From an uncultured beta proteobacterium (GTDB lineage Bacteria; Pseudomonadota; Gammaproteobacteria; Burkholderiales; Burkholderiaceae_C), in NCBI GenBank assembly GCA_903822205.1, contig CAIJOK010000039.1:1-64000 (forward strand): a stretch of 64,000 nt of DNA, in the 5' to 3' direction. Positions 29,333 to 38,190 of this stretch are shown here, piece by piece. The notes below the pieces were generated by a model. That model was not told the DNA's origin, did not search any database, and saw only the letters and a list, made by a program, of their open reading frames with translations. How positions within the stretch are numbered: position 1 is the first letter of the stretch; each line of letters starts with the position of its first letter. The position numbers were made by a program, and so were the translations under genes.

Positions 29333-30613
29333 TCAGGGTTTGACCAGACTGACGCGCTGCCCCGCCGTCAGGCCAGCCAGTATCTCGGTCCAGTCTTCGT
29401 TACTGCGGCCTGCCTTGACCGGCGTGGCCTCCAGCTTGTCGCCCTTCAAAACGTAGCAAAAGCGCTGCCTGTCGTCTTGAAACAAGGCTGACACAGGAAC
29501 CCGCAGCACCTGACTGACCTGATCGGCGATGACACCCACACGCGCCGTCATGCCTGGGCGCAGGCGTTCATCGGTGCCTTTCAGGCTGACGGTGTATTGA
29601 AAATGCTTGCCCACGCTGCCTGAATCTGCGGCATCAACGGCCAAAACGCCGATGTTGTCTATCACGCCCTGAAAGCTGACATCAGGATAGGCATCGACGC
29701 GAATGCTGGCCATCTGGCCGGTTTTGATCTTGTGCAAATCTTCTTCGCGCAACTGGCTTTTGACCAGCATCGATGTCAAATCAGGCAGATACAGCAGAGG
29801 CTGTCCCTGAAACACGGTGTCACCAGCGCGAGGCTTGCGTTTTTGGTTGCCCAAAAACAAGTCATGCAGCACGACAAACCCACGGCTGGGCGCACGAATG
29901 ACGGTTTTGTCCAGGTCCTGACGGGATTGATTCAGGGTCTCGCGTGCTGTGTTGGCTTCGCTTTGAGCCTTGTCCAGGTCAGACATGGCGTGTGCCACCT
30001 TAAACACCACTTCTTTTTCTTGCCGTGCCAGGTCTGACTCCAGCTTTTGCAAGGCCGTGAACATTTGCTCGGACTTGCGTTGCGACTGGACGATCTCGTT
30101 ATCGACGCGGTGCCCTTTCTTTTTCAGATTTGCAAGATCGGCGATATAGGCCAGATACCTTGCATATTCTTGCTTGGCCTGTTTCAGCTCAAACTGGGCG
30201 TTGCTGACGGTCTTGTCGGCTTGTAATTTTTCGACTTCCAGGCTTTGACGCATGGACTCTGTCACCGCTGTCCGGCTGGCCAGATCGCCCGAGATCCGCA
30301 AAATATCAGCCTCAAAGGGCGATGGTTCAAAGCTCAATAGCACGTCACCTGCGGCAACGCGGGCACCGTCTTCTACCAGCCGGATGATCTTGCCTCGGTC
30401 ACCGCGCACCTGCGACACCACCTGAAAGCCTCGCCCTGCATCCAGCACACCGACAGTGTCCACGCGAATCTCAAAACTGCCGTGGCCCACCGTCACCAGG
30501 GTCTGATCGCCTGGCAGGGTGTCTGGGCGCTGCATGGCCCAGACAATGACCAGCAGGACAAGCGCCGCTGCGGCAAAGACCCAGCCCGTGTACCTATTCC
30601 ATCTCATATTCAT
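29333..30613 (-). CDS. Periplasmic adaptor (membrane-fusion protein) of tripartite exporter
   Basis: 426 residues with one N-terminal membrane anchor (about 9-28), a lipoyl/barrel-sandwich half (GKIIRLVEDGARVAAGDVLLSF), a long alpha hairpin (about 100-235, strongly coiled-coil), the returning lipoyl half (VIRAPSRGFVV), then beta-barrel and membrane-proximal domains. It resembles MacA/HlyD-type adaptors and links the MacB-type pump to TolC. The start at 30613 follows the TolC-gene stop with a single base between (TGA-G-ATG), showing tight coupling. Confidence 0.92.
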   Translation of the reverse strand: MNMRWNRYTGWVFAAAALVLLVIVWAMQRPDTLPGDQTLVTVGHGSFEIRVDTVGVLDAGRGFQVVSQVRGDRGKIIRLVEDGARVAAGDVLLSFEPSPFEADILRISGDLASRTAVTESMRQSLEVEKLQADKTVSNAQFELKQAKQEYARYLAYIADLANLKKKGHRVDNEIVQSQRKSEQMFTALQKLESDLARQEKEVVFKVAHAMSDLDKAQSEANTARETLNQSRQDLDKTVIRAPSRGFVVLHDLFLGNQKRKPRAGDTVFQGQPLLYLPDLTSMLVKSQLREEDLHKIKTGQMASIRVDAYPDVSFQGVIDNIGVLAVDAADSGSVGKHFQYTVSLKGTDERLRPGMTARVGVIADQVSQVLRVPVSALFQDDRQRFCYVLKGDKLEATPVKAGRSNEDWTEILAGLTAGQRVSLVKP

Positions 30614-30614
30614 C

Positions 30615-32069
30615 TCAGTCGCTTTGTGGGGTAGGTGCTGACTGAAAGCGATCCAGCAAATGCCCCGCAATGGCTTGCAAGTTATAGATACCGGTAGCGT
30701 ATTCTGCCTCGGTAGCCAGCAGATTCAGGCGCGACCGTTGTAGCTCGGTCTCGGCCTCAAGCAGTGAAAAATTGTCAGTCATATCGTGAGAAAACTTGAC
30801 CTCGGCCAGTGCCAGCTTGCTCTCGGCCTGTTGGATTTGCTGGTGTCGCAGGGCGATGCGTTGCCGTGCCTCGCCCAGTTGCGCCATTTGCAGCCGCACC
30901 TGGCGGCGCAGTTCTGCCCTTTGGGTGTCCAAAGACAAACGCAGTGATTGCAACCTTAAAGCGGCACGGCGGTAGGCATTCTTTTGCGTGGTCTGAAAGA
31001 CATCCGTCGATGCTTGAAGATAGACGCTCCATTGCTTTTGTGTCGATGGCAAATACAGCGAAAGATACGGGTCGTTTGAATTGGACAGACCGTAATTGAC
31101 CTGCAAACTGACATCTGGCAGCAGGCCATTCTTGGCCACGCGCAGGCCGCGTTCAGCCTCGTCGATCTCTGCCTGCAATTGCAGTAGCTCGGCGCGGCCC
31201 TTGATTGCTGCCACTTCATAGTCGATCTCGTCCAACAGGGGTATTGGCGGTGCGGTCACTTGCAAACGGGTGTTGAGATCAAGGTCAAGCAGCAGTTTGA
31301 GCCGGTCGCCTGACGCTGCTACTGCGTTTGTTGCCTGGTTGGCGGCATCTTCGGCATCTTTTAAATTGATCTCGGCGCGGTAGGTGTCCATGGAACTGGC
31401 AGCGCCCACGCGCTCTTTGCTTAGTGCTACCAGTGCCTGACGATGCAAACGTTCAACCAAAGATTGGGCCAGCCCCAGCATGTCCTGATCGCGTACCAGT
31501 TGGTAGTAGGCAGCGATGGTTTCCAGTGCCACATTGACCCGCGTTTGCTCAAAGCTGCGACGCGATGTGGCCATGGCAAATTCAGCGGTGCGTACGCCGT
31601 TTTGCGTGACCTCGCGGTCCAAACCCCTGAACAATGGCTGCTGGATGCTCAGGTTAAGCGTGGTGTTGGTGGTGTTGTTGATACCGCCGCCTGATCTGTT
31701 CCAGGACGGCCCGACAGAAAGGGTGGTGCCGTATTCAAACTTCTTTTTGAACTGTGCACCGATGCTGTTGTTGGCCCCCAGAGTGCCTGATGACAAGGAG
31801 TTATCGCCGATCTTGCCCAGTTTGAGGCTGGGCACCAGTTGCACGTCAAACTCAGCTTGAGCGGACTCCAGCCCCTGCTGGTCACCCTCCAGATTCAAGC
31901 GCGCCGTGACCAGCCTGGAGTTGCTGGACAGGGCGGTATGGACGGCCTGCTCTAGTGTCAATTGTCCAAACTTGCCGTGCTGTGACGCGTGCTCTGAAGC
32001 TGCGACCGGCACAAGAAACAGCAGAGTCAGGGTGCAGCACCAAAAGCTTTTCAACACCGCACGGCACAC
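30615..32069 (-). CDS. TolC-family outer-membrane efflux protein
   Basis: 484 residues: signal peptide, then two repeats of the outer-membrane-factor fold, mostly long helices with beta strands near 130-150 and 335-350. LTLEQAVHTALSSNSRL at the N-terminus and NGLLPDVSLQVNYGLSN in the second half are typical. It is the outer-membrane duct for the downstream adaptor and MacB-type genes and the first gene of the five-gene operon. The indicated start is GTG; a second in-frame GTG four codons later is possible. Confidence 0.9.
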   Translation of the reverse strand: MCRAVLKSFWCCTLTLLFLVPVAASEHASQHGKFGQLTLEQAVHTALSSNSRLVTARLNLEGDQQGLESAQAEFDVQLVPSLKLGKIGDNSLSSGTLGANNSIGAQFKKKFEYGTTLSVGPSWNRSGGGINNTTNTTLNLSIQQPLFRGLDREVTQNGVRTAEFAMATSRRSFEQTRVNVALETIAAYYQLVRDQDMLGLAQSLVERLHRQALVALSKERVGAASSMDTYRAEINLKDAEDAANQATNAVAASGDRLKLLLDLDLNTRLQVTAPPIPLLDEIDYEVAAIKGRAELLQLQAEIDEAERGLRVAKNGLLPDVSLQVNYGLSNSNDPYLSLYLPSTQKQWSVYLQASTDVFQTTQKNAYRRAALRLQSLRLSLDTQRAELRRQVRLQMAQLGEARQRIALRHQQIQQAESKLALAEVKFSHDMTDNFSLLEAETELQRSRLNLLATEAEYATGIYNLQAIAGHLLDRFQSAPTPQSD

Positions 32070-32113
32070 ATGGGCTAAGTGATCAGGGGGTGAATAGTAA
32101 TATTCCTAATCGT

Positions 32114-33364
32114 TCAACAGCCACTCACGCCCTGCTCCAAGTTCATCAGAGAGATGGTGGGAACAAATGTGCCTGAGCAATTTCCATTGGCCGAACCGCC
32201 TGTATGGCTTCCTGTGGGCGCAGAAGTTGTGCATGTGGAAATGACGGGCGAGGTGAGAGCAGCAATGGATCCTGAAAATGTGCAAGTTTGGGAATAAGTC
32301 GCCTGACTTTTGCCACCTGAATTACCAGAAACCTGCACTTGAAACTGCACTGGAACGCTTGTCGGTGTCGCAGTACCCAGCGTACCGGTGATCGTTCCGG
32401 AGGCTGTTGAACCTAAGCTTTTGCTGGTGCTCGACGACGTGGCGATGGTTCCTGTGATCGTATTCCCACTGATGGTCATGCTGACGCCTCCAAGCACGAA
32501 CGAAGCAGCGGATGAATCGGAAAGTGTGACATCTCCACCCAACACGCAGGGGGTTTGGCCCTGACAGGGAATAAAAGACGAGGTGGTTTGTGTCGGGGTT
32601 GAGCTGGAACCACCCCCGCCCGCTGCTGCACCGATACCGGCAACGCCGGCAGCCGCAGCGACCACCACGGCTGTGGTGCTTAGACCTGAGGCACTGATCG
32701 AAATAGTGCCTGCGTTGCTTGCACTGGCTGTAGCGCCCGTCGCAGCCGAACCAGAGGTACTGCCAGCGGTCGTACCAACTGCTGCTGTTGAGCTTGACGC
32801 GCTGTAGATTTCAGCCACCAAGCCAAAACGTGCCCCTGATTCGATCACATCCACCGACACCGAATCTGAAAACGACGTGGCTACCGACGGTGCATCAGAC
32901 AGTTCGGTAAACAGCTTCATGGGACCATCGTCCTTGACCATTTGCCAACTGGGTATCTCATCCGAATCCTTTTTTTTCACCACAAGGGCATCGGTTTTGA
33001 CCACGGCGTTGTCACCATTGACGACCAAAAAGCGGTACTCAAGCAAATCGTTGGATTTGGCCAGCGCTGGCAGGGTTGCCACATAGCTGTCCGGTTTGGT
33101 TTGCTGCGCCGTCATCGGTACAAAAATGTATTCAGCTTGGCCCTGGCCCTTAAAGTAGGCCCGCACCAGAGTCACGCCTTTGGGGTCCACCACCGTGGCA
33201 TCCAGTCGAATGCGCTGCCCTGGCACAAAATATTGGATGGCATCATGCGTGACCTTGGTACCGCTGGCTGCCAATGCCGCAGTGGGCACCTGAAGCACCA
33301 AAAAGGCCAGCAGCGCAAGCCACGACAAAAACCTGCCCAGCACACTGTTCCTGATACGATTCAT
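32114..33364 (-). CDS. Secreted low-complexity protein of unknown function
   Basis: 416 residues. A signal peptide (cleavage near TAALAAS) precedes a compact beta-rich domain at about 35-145 (KVTHDAIQYFVPGQRIRLDA, then VRAYFKGQGQAEYIFVPM), a hydrophobic Ala/Val/Gly segment near 230-250 (a possible membrane span), a GGGGSSSTPTQTTSS linker, and a Ser/Thr/Gly-rich C-terminal domain with six cysteines ending in GVSGC. I do not recognise the family. The domain plan suggests an envelope protein exposed to the periplasm or surface. The ATG at 33364 has AGGA seven to eight bases upstream. It precedes the TolC operon on the same strand and is divergent from the caspase-CsgG gene. Confidence 0.7.
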   Translation of the reverse strand: MNRIRNSVLGRFLSWLALLAFLVLQVPTAALAASGTKVTHDAIQYFVPGQRIRLDATVVDPKGVTLVRAYFKGQGQAEYIFVPMTAQQTKPDSYVATLPALAKSNDLLEYRFLVVNGDNAVVKTDALVVKKKDSDEIPSWQMVKDDGPMKLFTELSDAPSVATSFSDSVSVDVIESGARFGLVAEIYSASSSTAAVGTTAGSTSGSAATGATASASNAGTISISASGLSTTAVVVAAAAGVAGIGAAAGGGGSSSTPTQTTSSFIPCQGQTPCVLGGDVTLSDSSAASFVLGGVSMTISGNTITGTIATSSSTSKSLGSTASGTITGTLGTATPTSVPVQFQVQVSGNSGGKSQATYSQTCTFSGSIAALTSPVISTCTTSAPTGSHTGGSANGNCSGTFVPTISLMNLEQGVSGC

Positions 33365-33715
33365 GGTAAATTTTCCTGTAAGTGATTGATCAATAAAAAA
33401 GAAGACGTGAAAAACGCAGCGATTCAACCGGTCAAACCGGTCAAACCGGCCAAAGGGGTTGATGGCAAACTGCCAAATCAGAACACCCTTCGCTGCAAAT
33501 TTTGACACAATACCGCGCAGTTCTGACTGCTGCGGCGTTTTTTTGTCCATTGGGATACGTTCACAGTCATTCCCGCGAACGCGGGAATCCAGTGCATTTT
33601 GTTGTAAGGGTACAAAGTCAGTCTGGATTCCCGCCTTCGCGGGAATGACGATAGTGGGGTTTCAACGATTACGTTACGCAGGGTCACTTTATTATTCGGG
33701 TATTCTGGTTTCAAT
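33365..33715. other. 351-bp divergent intergenic region with repeats
   Basis: Between the unknown secreted protein (minus) and the caspase-CsgG gene (plus). It holds a 9-bp tandem repeat of GTCAAACCG at about 33425-33455 and the REP-like inverted pair at 33566-33648. Promoters for both genes should lie here, but I cannot place them. Confidence 0.6.
33566..33648. repeat. Paired REP-like palindromes in inverted orientation
   Basis: Two copies of a GTCATTCCCGCG...CGCGGGAATCCAG element face each other (33566-33593 and 33620-33648), so the whole 83 bp forms a large inverted repeat. Each copy is itself a palindrome (TTCCCGCG-AA-CGCGGGAA; TTCCCGC-CTT-CGCGGGAA). The sequence type resembles dRS3/REP elements widespread in beta- and gammaproteobacteria. 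Confidence 0.88.
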
Positions 33716-35392
33716 ATGTCAAGCATCAATTTAATGAACAAGGTTTATAATTTTCAGTGGAATGGCATCAACCATTGTTATTCATGGTTGGGACTGGTGA
33801 TATTGGTATTGACATTTTGGACTGCTGGTCTGGCATGGGCGCAAAATACCAACGGCATGGCGAACCAAGAACTCAAGGTTGCGCTGGTGATCGGCAATAG
33901 CGCATACCGGGCATCGCCTCTGGCCAATCCCGTCAATGACTCACGTGCCTTTGCTGTTAAATTGCGCAACTTGGGGTTTCAGGTAATCGAGCGTGAAAAT
34001 ATCGCTGCCCAGCAAATTCCACCCGTCTTGCGCGAGTTTCGTGCCAGCCTAAAACCCGGCGCTGTGGCTTTGTTTTTTTATGCCGGTCACGGGGTGCAAA
34101 TCAAAGGCTCCAACTATTTGCCGGCAGTCGATGCCAACATCACCTCTGAGGAAGATGTGCCCATGAACAGCATCGAACTTAACCGCGTGCTCGACATGAT
34201 GGGCGAGGCCAAAACCCGGTTGAACCTGGTATTTTTGGATGCCTGCCGCAACAACCCTTTTGCGTCCAAAGTCCGTTCAAGCGGCGGCGGTCTGGCCAAG
34301 GTTGAGGCCCCATCGGGCACCTTGATCTCCTTTGCCACACGCCCGGGAAGCGTTGCGTCAGACGGTAGCGGTCAGCACGGGCTTTACACCGAACACCTGC
34401 TGCAAGCGGTCGATGAACCCAATTTACAGATCGAACAGGCCCTCAAACGTGTGGTCAGCGGTGTCAAGAAATCCTCGCAGGGCCAGCAGGAGCCTTGGAT
34501 GGAAGGCAGCATTGACGGCGATTTTTACTTTCGCGGTGGCCCTACCGATGGGGGTAACACCCCCACCGCCACGCCAACCGCCACGCCCACCGATCCCACG
34601 AACCCCTTGACTGTCGAACTGGCTTTTTGGGACAGTGTGCGTAGCAGCAATCACCCGCCAGATATTCAGGCCTATTTGGACAAATACCCAGGCGGTCAAT
34701 TTGCCACTTTGGCCAAAGTGCGTCTCACAGCGTTAAGCACACAGGGTTCGGATAAATCATTTAGTGAACGTGGTAACCCCACCAATCAAGCCGGTATGAC
34801 GAGTATTTCCAGTATTGCAAGTAAGACCATTCCAACAGTTACCAATAATCGGCGCAAGCTGGTCGCTATTGCAGGTTTTGAGAACAAAAGTACCTATGGT
34901 GCCGACAAACTGTGGGATACATCGGCGCAGTTGCTCACGTCAGAGCTTCTTGAAATGGGTGCTTTTCGCTTGGTGGAGTGGGAAAAGATGAAGCAGCTAT
35001 TTGACTGGAAAGCGCTGTCCACCAACAGTTTGGTCAAAAGCCCCGAACAGCGTGAGGCCGCACGCAAAATTTTGCTGACCGAATATTTTTTGTCGGGTGC
35101 GGTTACTCAATATGACGTGGCGCAAAAGTCCGAGGTCAGTGCGTTTTCTAAGCGCAAAACCTACGTCACCAGTGTGCGCGTTGATCTTCAAATGCAAGAT
35201 GCTGCGACGGGCGAATACATCAGCGGTGCCAGTGGAGAAGCCAAAGAAAAACAAGAATTTAACGGCGATCTCGGCGGCGGAGAGACCGGCACCTGGGACA
35301 CCAAGTCGGGTGACCAGGCATTGGGCCGTGCCATTCAGATGGCATTAAAAAAACTGGTTGATACCTACAAAATGCACCAGGATGAAGATTGA
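33716..35392 (+). CDS. Secreted caspase-like (C14) protein fused to a CsgG domain
   Basis: 558 residues: signal peptide ending near AGLAWA|QN, a peptidase C14 (metacaspase-like) domain at about 50-290 with His125 in FFYAGHGVQ and Cys177 in FLDACRNNPF as the catalytic dyad, a Thr/Pro linker (TPTATPTATPTDPT), and a helical stretch with AYLDKYPGGQFATLA. The C-terminal domain at about 385-555 matches CsgG (LVAIAGFENKS, LTSELLEMGAFRLVEWEKM, LSGAVTQYDV, VRVDLQMQDAATGEYI). CsgG domains form or accompany outer-membrane secretion channels, so this is a periplasmic protease-like head linked to an envelope domain. The start could also be Met7 at 33734. Confidence 0.85.
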   Translation: MSSINLMNKVYNFQWNGINHCYSWLGLVILVLTFWTAGLAWAQNTNGMANQELKVALVIGNSAYRASPLANPVNDSRAFAVKLRNLGFQVIERENIAAQQIPPVLREFRASLKPGAVALFFYAGHGVQIKGSNYLPAVDANITSEEDVPMNSIELNRVLDMMGEAKTRLNLVFLDACRNNPFASKVRSSGGGLAKVEAPSGTLISFATRPGSVASDGSGQHGLYTEHLLQAVDEPNLQIEQALKRVVSGVKKSSQGQQEPWMEGSIDGDFYFRGGPTDGGNTPTATPTATPTDPTNPLTVELAFWDSVRSSNHPPDIQAYLDKYPGGQFATLAKVRLTALSTQGSDKSFSERGNPTNQAGMTSISSIASKTIPTVTNNRRKLVAIAGFENKSTYGADKLWDTSAQLLTSELLEMGAFRLVEWEKMKQLFDWKALSTNSLVKSPEQREAARKILLTEYFLSGAVTQYDVAQKSEVSAFSKRKTYVTSVRVDLQMQDAATGEYISGASGEAKEKQEFNGDLGGGETGTWDTKSGDQALGRAIQMALKKLVDTYKMHQDED

Positions 35393-35726
35393 CGGTCAGC
35401 GACCCGTCAATACGTTTGCTAACAATGACAAAGTCAGAACTTAACATCAAACAACGAACCTGTAGCCCGTATGAAGCAAAGCGGAATACGGGGGGAGACC
35501 ACGCACGAACGCTCTGGCTTCATGACTTACACAAAACCATTTCACCAAGCAAGCCATCGTTGATAATCAAAACAGGGCGGCTTGGCTGTTTTGTGCGAGT
35601 CCTACAACAACCGTCATCAATTATCAGAAACCATCAATAAATATCAATAACCATCAACAACTTTTACTTACCCATAACCCAATACCCGTGTTTGAGACCG
35701 ATGAACATTTTGAAAAGGACCCCCTC
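35393..35726. other. 334-bp intergenic region
   Basis: Contains a palindromic REP-like element (35466-35492), then AT-rich sequence with short direct CCATCAATAA-like repeats near 35615-35660, then the ribosome-binding site of the next gene. No gene seen. Confidence 0.55.
35466..35492. repeat. REP-like palindrome
   Basis: A 27-bp imperfect palindrome: CCCGTAT at 35466-35472 pairs with ATACGGG at 35486-35492 around GAAGCAAAGCGG-like sequence. This is a common form of small extragenic palindrome in beta- and gammaproteobacteria. Confidence 0.7.
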
Positions 35727-38078
35727 ATGAATCCCAATTTATTTTTCGCTACGGCGCTACCTGATGTTGCTGCCCCACAAAAATCATCCACGCTGTTTGG
35801 CAAAATGCGCTTGATTGCCGCAGTGTGCATCACCACAGCGCTATTGGCCTGTGGCGGAGGCGGCGGTGGTGGTGATGGTGGCGCAAGCACCCCAGCACCC
35901 ACCGTCAGTCAGTGCACGTCTTTTGTGGACAGTTTGGGTCGCACGGTGCCGTGTACGGTCATGAACACGCTTGCAGGTTCAACCCTAGCCTATCTGGACG
36001 CAGGTGCAAGCAGTGATACGGGTGCAGGCGACGGAGCGGTCGATGGGGTGGCCAGCGACGGCGTGGCCATTGCCAACGCAACGCTTCAATTTACCGATGT
36101 CAATGGTCAGATTGTCATCACCACGACCGATGCCGCTGGGTATTACCGCATCAGCCTGCGCGGCATGAAAGCCCCTTTGCTGGCCACCGTCATGCGCAAC
36201 AACAACCCCTGGAAGTCCATGTTGGTCACCGACATTGTTCGCGCACCGGCCAACCGCAAGTTTTACACCATCAATCTGACAGGGCTAACCGACGTGGTGG
36301 TCTCTGAGGTGGCCAAAAAAGAAGGACTGTCTAGTACCGATGCTGTGACACCGTTGGTTATGCAGCATCAAAAAGACCAAGTAGCGGGCATCGTTGCGGG
36401 TATCAATCAGTCCATCAGTGCTCAGATCACCGACTCAGGCTTGAACGCTTCCACTTTTAACCCGATGACGGTTACCGTGGATAACCAGGCTGCATACGAT
36501 AAATTGTTGAAATCCGTCGAAATCAGCAGGCAGTTGGGCGGGCTGACCACACTCACGGTGAAAACCTACACCGTGGGTGGCAGCATCACGGGTCTGGGCA
36601 GTGCCAGCGGACTGGTGTTGTCCAATGGGGCAGACACCCTGACGGTGGCTGCCAATGCAAGCGCTTTTGTATTGCCCGCAAGCGTGAAGCAAGGCGATAG
36701 CTACGCCGTGGCGGTCAAAACCCAACCTGCTGGGCTGACATGCAGTGTTGCGAGTGGCACAGGCACGGTGGCGGCGGGCAATGTGACGACTGTGGCCGTG
36801 ACGTGTGTTGCACTGGTGTTGGACAGGTACACCCTGGGTGGCAGCATCGCGGGTCTGGGCAATGCCAACGGCCTGGTGTTATCCAATGGGGCAGACACCC
36901 TGTCGGTGGCCGCCAACGCAAGCGCTTTTGTATTGCCCACAAGCGTGAAGCAAGGTGACAGCTACGCCGTGGCGGTGCAAACCCAACCCACCGGCCTGAC
37001 GTGCAGTGTTGCGGGTGGCACGGGCACGGTGCCAGCGGGCAATGTGACGAATGTGGCGGTGACGTGTGTTGCACCGGTAATACCCACCTACACCGTGGGT
37101 GGCAGCATCACGGGTCTGGGCAGTGCCAGCGGACTGGTGTTGTCCAATGGGGCAGACACCCTGACGGTGGCCGCCAATGCAAGCACTTTTATATTGCCCG
37201 CAAGCGTGAAGCAAGGTGACAGCTACACCGTGGCGATCAAAACCCAACCCGCGGGCCTGACATGCAGTGTTGCCAACGGTACAGGAACGGTTGCGGCAGG
37301 CAATGTAACGACTGTGGCTGTGAGTTGCAGCCCCAACAGCTACACATTGGGTGGCACGGTCAGTGGCTTGAATGCCGATGGGCTGGTTCTGGCCAACGGC
37401 GGGCAAACTGTCACGGTGAACAAGGGCGGCACCGGCTTTGCATTTGCCACGCCCATTGCCTCTGGCGGCGGGTACAGCGTCACGGTGCAAACCCAACCCA
37501 CCGGGCTGACATGCAGTGTTGCCAACGGTACTGGCACGGTTGCGGCTGGCAATGTCAGTTCGATCACAGTGACCTGTGCAATTGCCACAAGTGCCAAATT
37601 CAGCACCGTGGGCAGTTACGCCGTCACCGAGTGCATCAAAGACAAGACCACGGGCCTGATCTGGGAGGGCAAAACCGCAGACGGTGGTTTGCGTGACGGT
37701 TCAAAAACCTATACCAACTATGACAACACGGCAGAGAAACAGTTCTTGAATGGTTCGACCTATGTCAACCCGACCCAGTCGCAGATCGATGCAGCCACCA
37801 ATTCGGTGGGTTACAAAAATGCCGTTAACGCCAGTGCTCTGTGTGGCTACACCAATTGGCGCTTGCCCACCAAGGATGAATTGGTCATGTTGGTAACGAA
37901 CAAAAACGCAGAGGTGGCATCTGACAATTGGTTTCCGAATAATTCTGCCACCTGGTACTGGTCCTCGTCGCCTGATCCTAAGTATGCAGGCTACGCCTGG
38001 AATGTCTATTTCAGCGATGGCTACGTCAGCAACTACGACGGCCGCTACCTCAACGGCCATGTGCGCCTTGTGCGTTAG
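35727..38078 (+). CDS. Repeat lipoprotein with C-terminal Lcl/DUF1566 domain (DGR-target-like)
   Basis: 783 residues. The lipobox LLAC at Cys42 is followed by a Gly run, so it is probably an outer-membrane lipoprotein. A domain at about 85-170 resembles a carboxypeptidase-regulatory Ig fold (TLQFTDVNGQIVITTTDAAGYYR). Four repeats of about 84-87 residues follow (about 281-617), each ending GLTCSVA.GTGTV.AGNV..V.V.C. The C-terminal DUF1566/Lcl domain (about 640-783) has a C-type-lectin-like layout (GYTNWRLPTKDEL, WYWSSS) and ends in HVRLVR. Its last ~33 codons have the NNY bias expected of a DGR variable region. The start at 35727 has AAAAGGA seven bases upstream; Met40 of the longer frame (35805) is an alternative. 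Confidence 0.8.
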   Translation: MNPNLFFATALPDVAAPQKSSTLFGKMRLIAAVCITTALLACGGGGGGGDGGASTPAPTVSQCTSFVDSLGRTVPCTVMNTLAGSTLAYLDAGASSDTGAGDGAVDGVASDGVAIANATLQFTDVNGQIVITTTDAAGYYRISLRGMKAPLLATVMRNNNPWKSMLVTDIVRAPANRKFYTINLTGLTDVVVSEVAKKEGLSSTDAVTPLVMQHQKDQVAGIVAGINQSISAQITDSGLNASTFNPMTVTVDNQAAYDKLLKSVEISRQLGGLTTLTVKTYTVGGSITGLGSASGLVLSNGADTLTVAANASAFVLPASVKQGDSYAVAVKTQPAGLTCSVASGTGTVAAGNVTTVAVTCVALVLDRYTLGGSIAGLGNANGLVLSNGADTLSVAANASAFVLPTSVKQGDSYAVAVQTQPTGLTCSVAGGTGTVPAGNVTNVAVTCVAPVIPTYTVGGSITGLGSASGLVLSNGADTLTVAANASTFILPASVKQGDSYTVAIKTQPAGLTCSVANGTGTVAAGNVTTVAVSCSPNSYTLGGTVSGLNADGLVLANGGQTVTVNKGGTGFAFATPIASGGGYSVTVQTQPTGLTCSVANGTGTVAAGNVSSITVTCAIATSAKFSTVGSYAVTECIKDKTTGLIWEGKTADGGLRDGSKTYTNYDNTAEKQFLNGSTYVNPTQSQIDAATNSVGYKNAVNASALCGYTNWRLPTKDELVMLVTNKNAEVASDNWFPNNSATWYWSSSPDPKYAGYAWNVYFSDGYVSNYDGRYLNGHVRLVR
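36567..37579. repeat. Four long direct repeats in the lipoprotein gene
   Basis: Copies begin near 36567, 36828, 37089 and 37341, with periods of 261, 261 and 252 bp. The first three are very similar in DNA (shared blocks around GGTGGCAGCATC and GACACCCTG), and the fourth is more diverged, consistent with recent in-frame duplication. Confidence 0.9.
37978..38075 (+). other. Candidate DGR variable region
   Basis: The last codons of the Lcl-domain gene alternate constant residues (AWNV, F, G, V, R, HVRLVR) with positions whose codons nearly all end in C or T: TAC, TAT, AGC, GAT, GGC, AAC, GAC, CTC. These are the products expected when AAC/AAT codons in a template repeat are changed at adenines. 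Family knowledge: DUF1566 targets of DGRs typically read WNVNFNNGNVNNNN in their template. No reverse transcriptase, avd gene or template copy lies in this window. Confidence 0.65.
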
Positions 38079-38123
38079 GGGTGGGTGGGGTGGTGAGTGT
38101 TGGGCGTGCCCGTCAGTGTTTGG

Positions 38124-38136
38124 AGCGCGAAGCGCT
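38124..38136. other. GC hairpin downstream of the candidate variable region
   Basis: AGCGC-GAA-GCGCT, a 5-bp stem 46 bases after the stop codon. DGRs commonly carry a short GC-rich hairpin just past the variable region that promotes template-directed homing; the position suits that role, but the stem is short. Confidence 0.35.
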
Positions 38137-38190
38137 TTGGGGTATTCGGTGCAAACTGTCCAATCGATCCAAGTGACCATAAGGCACACC

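Noticed and set aside
36567..37579. Second CRISPR-like or transposon-like array
   Set aside because: Repeats of about 260 bp are in frame and encode a domain; no spacers and no transposase.
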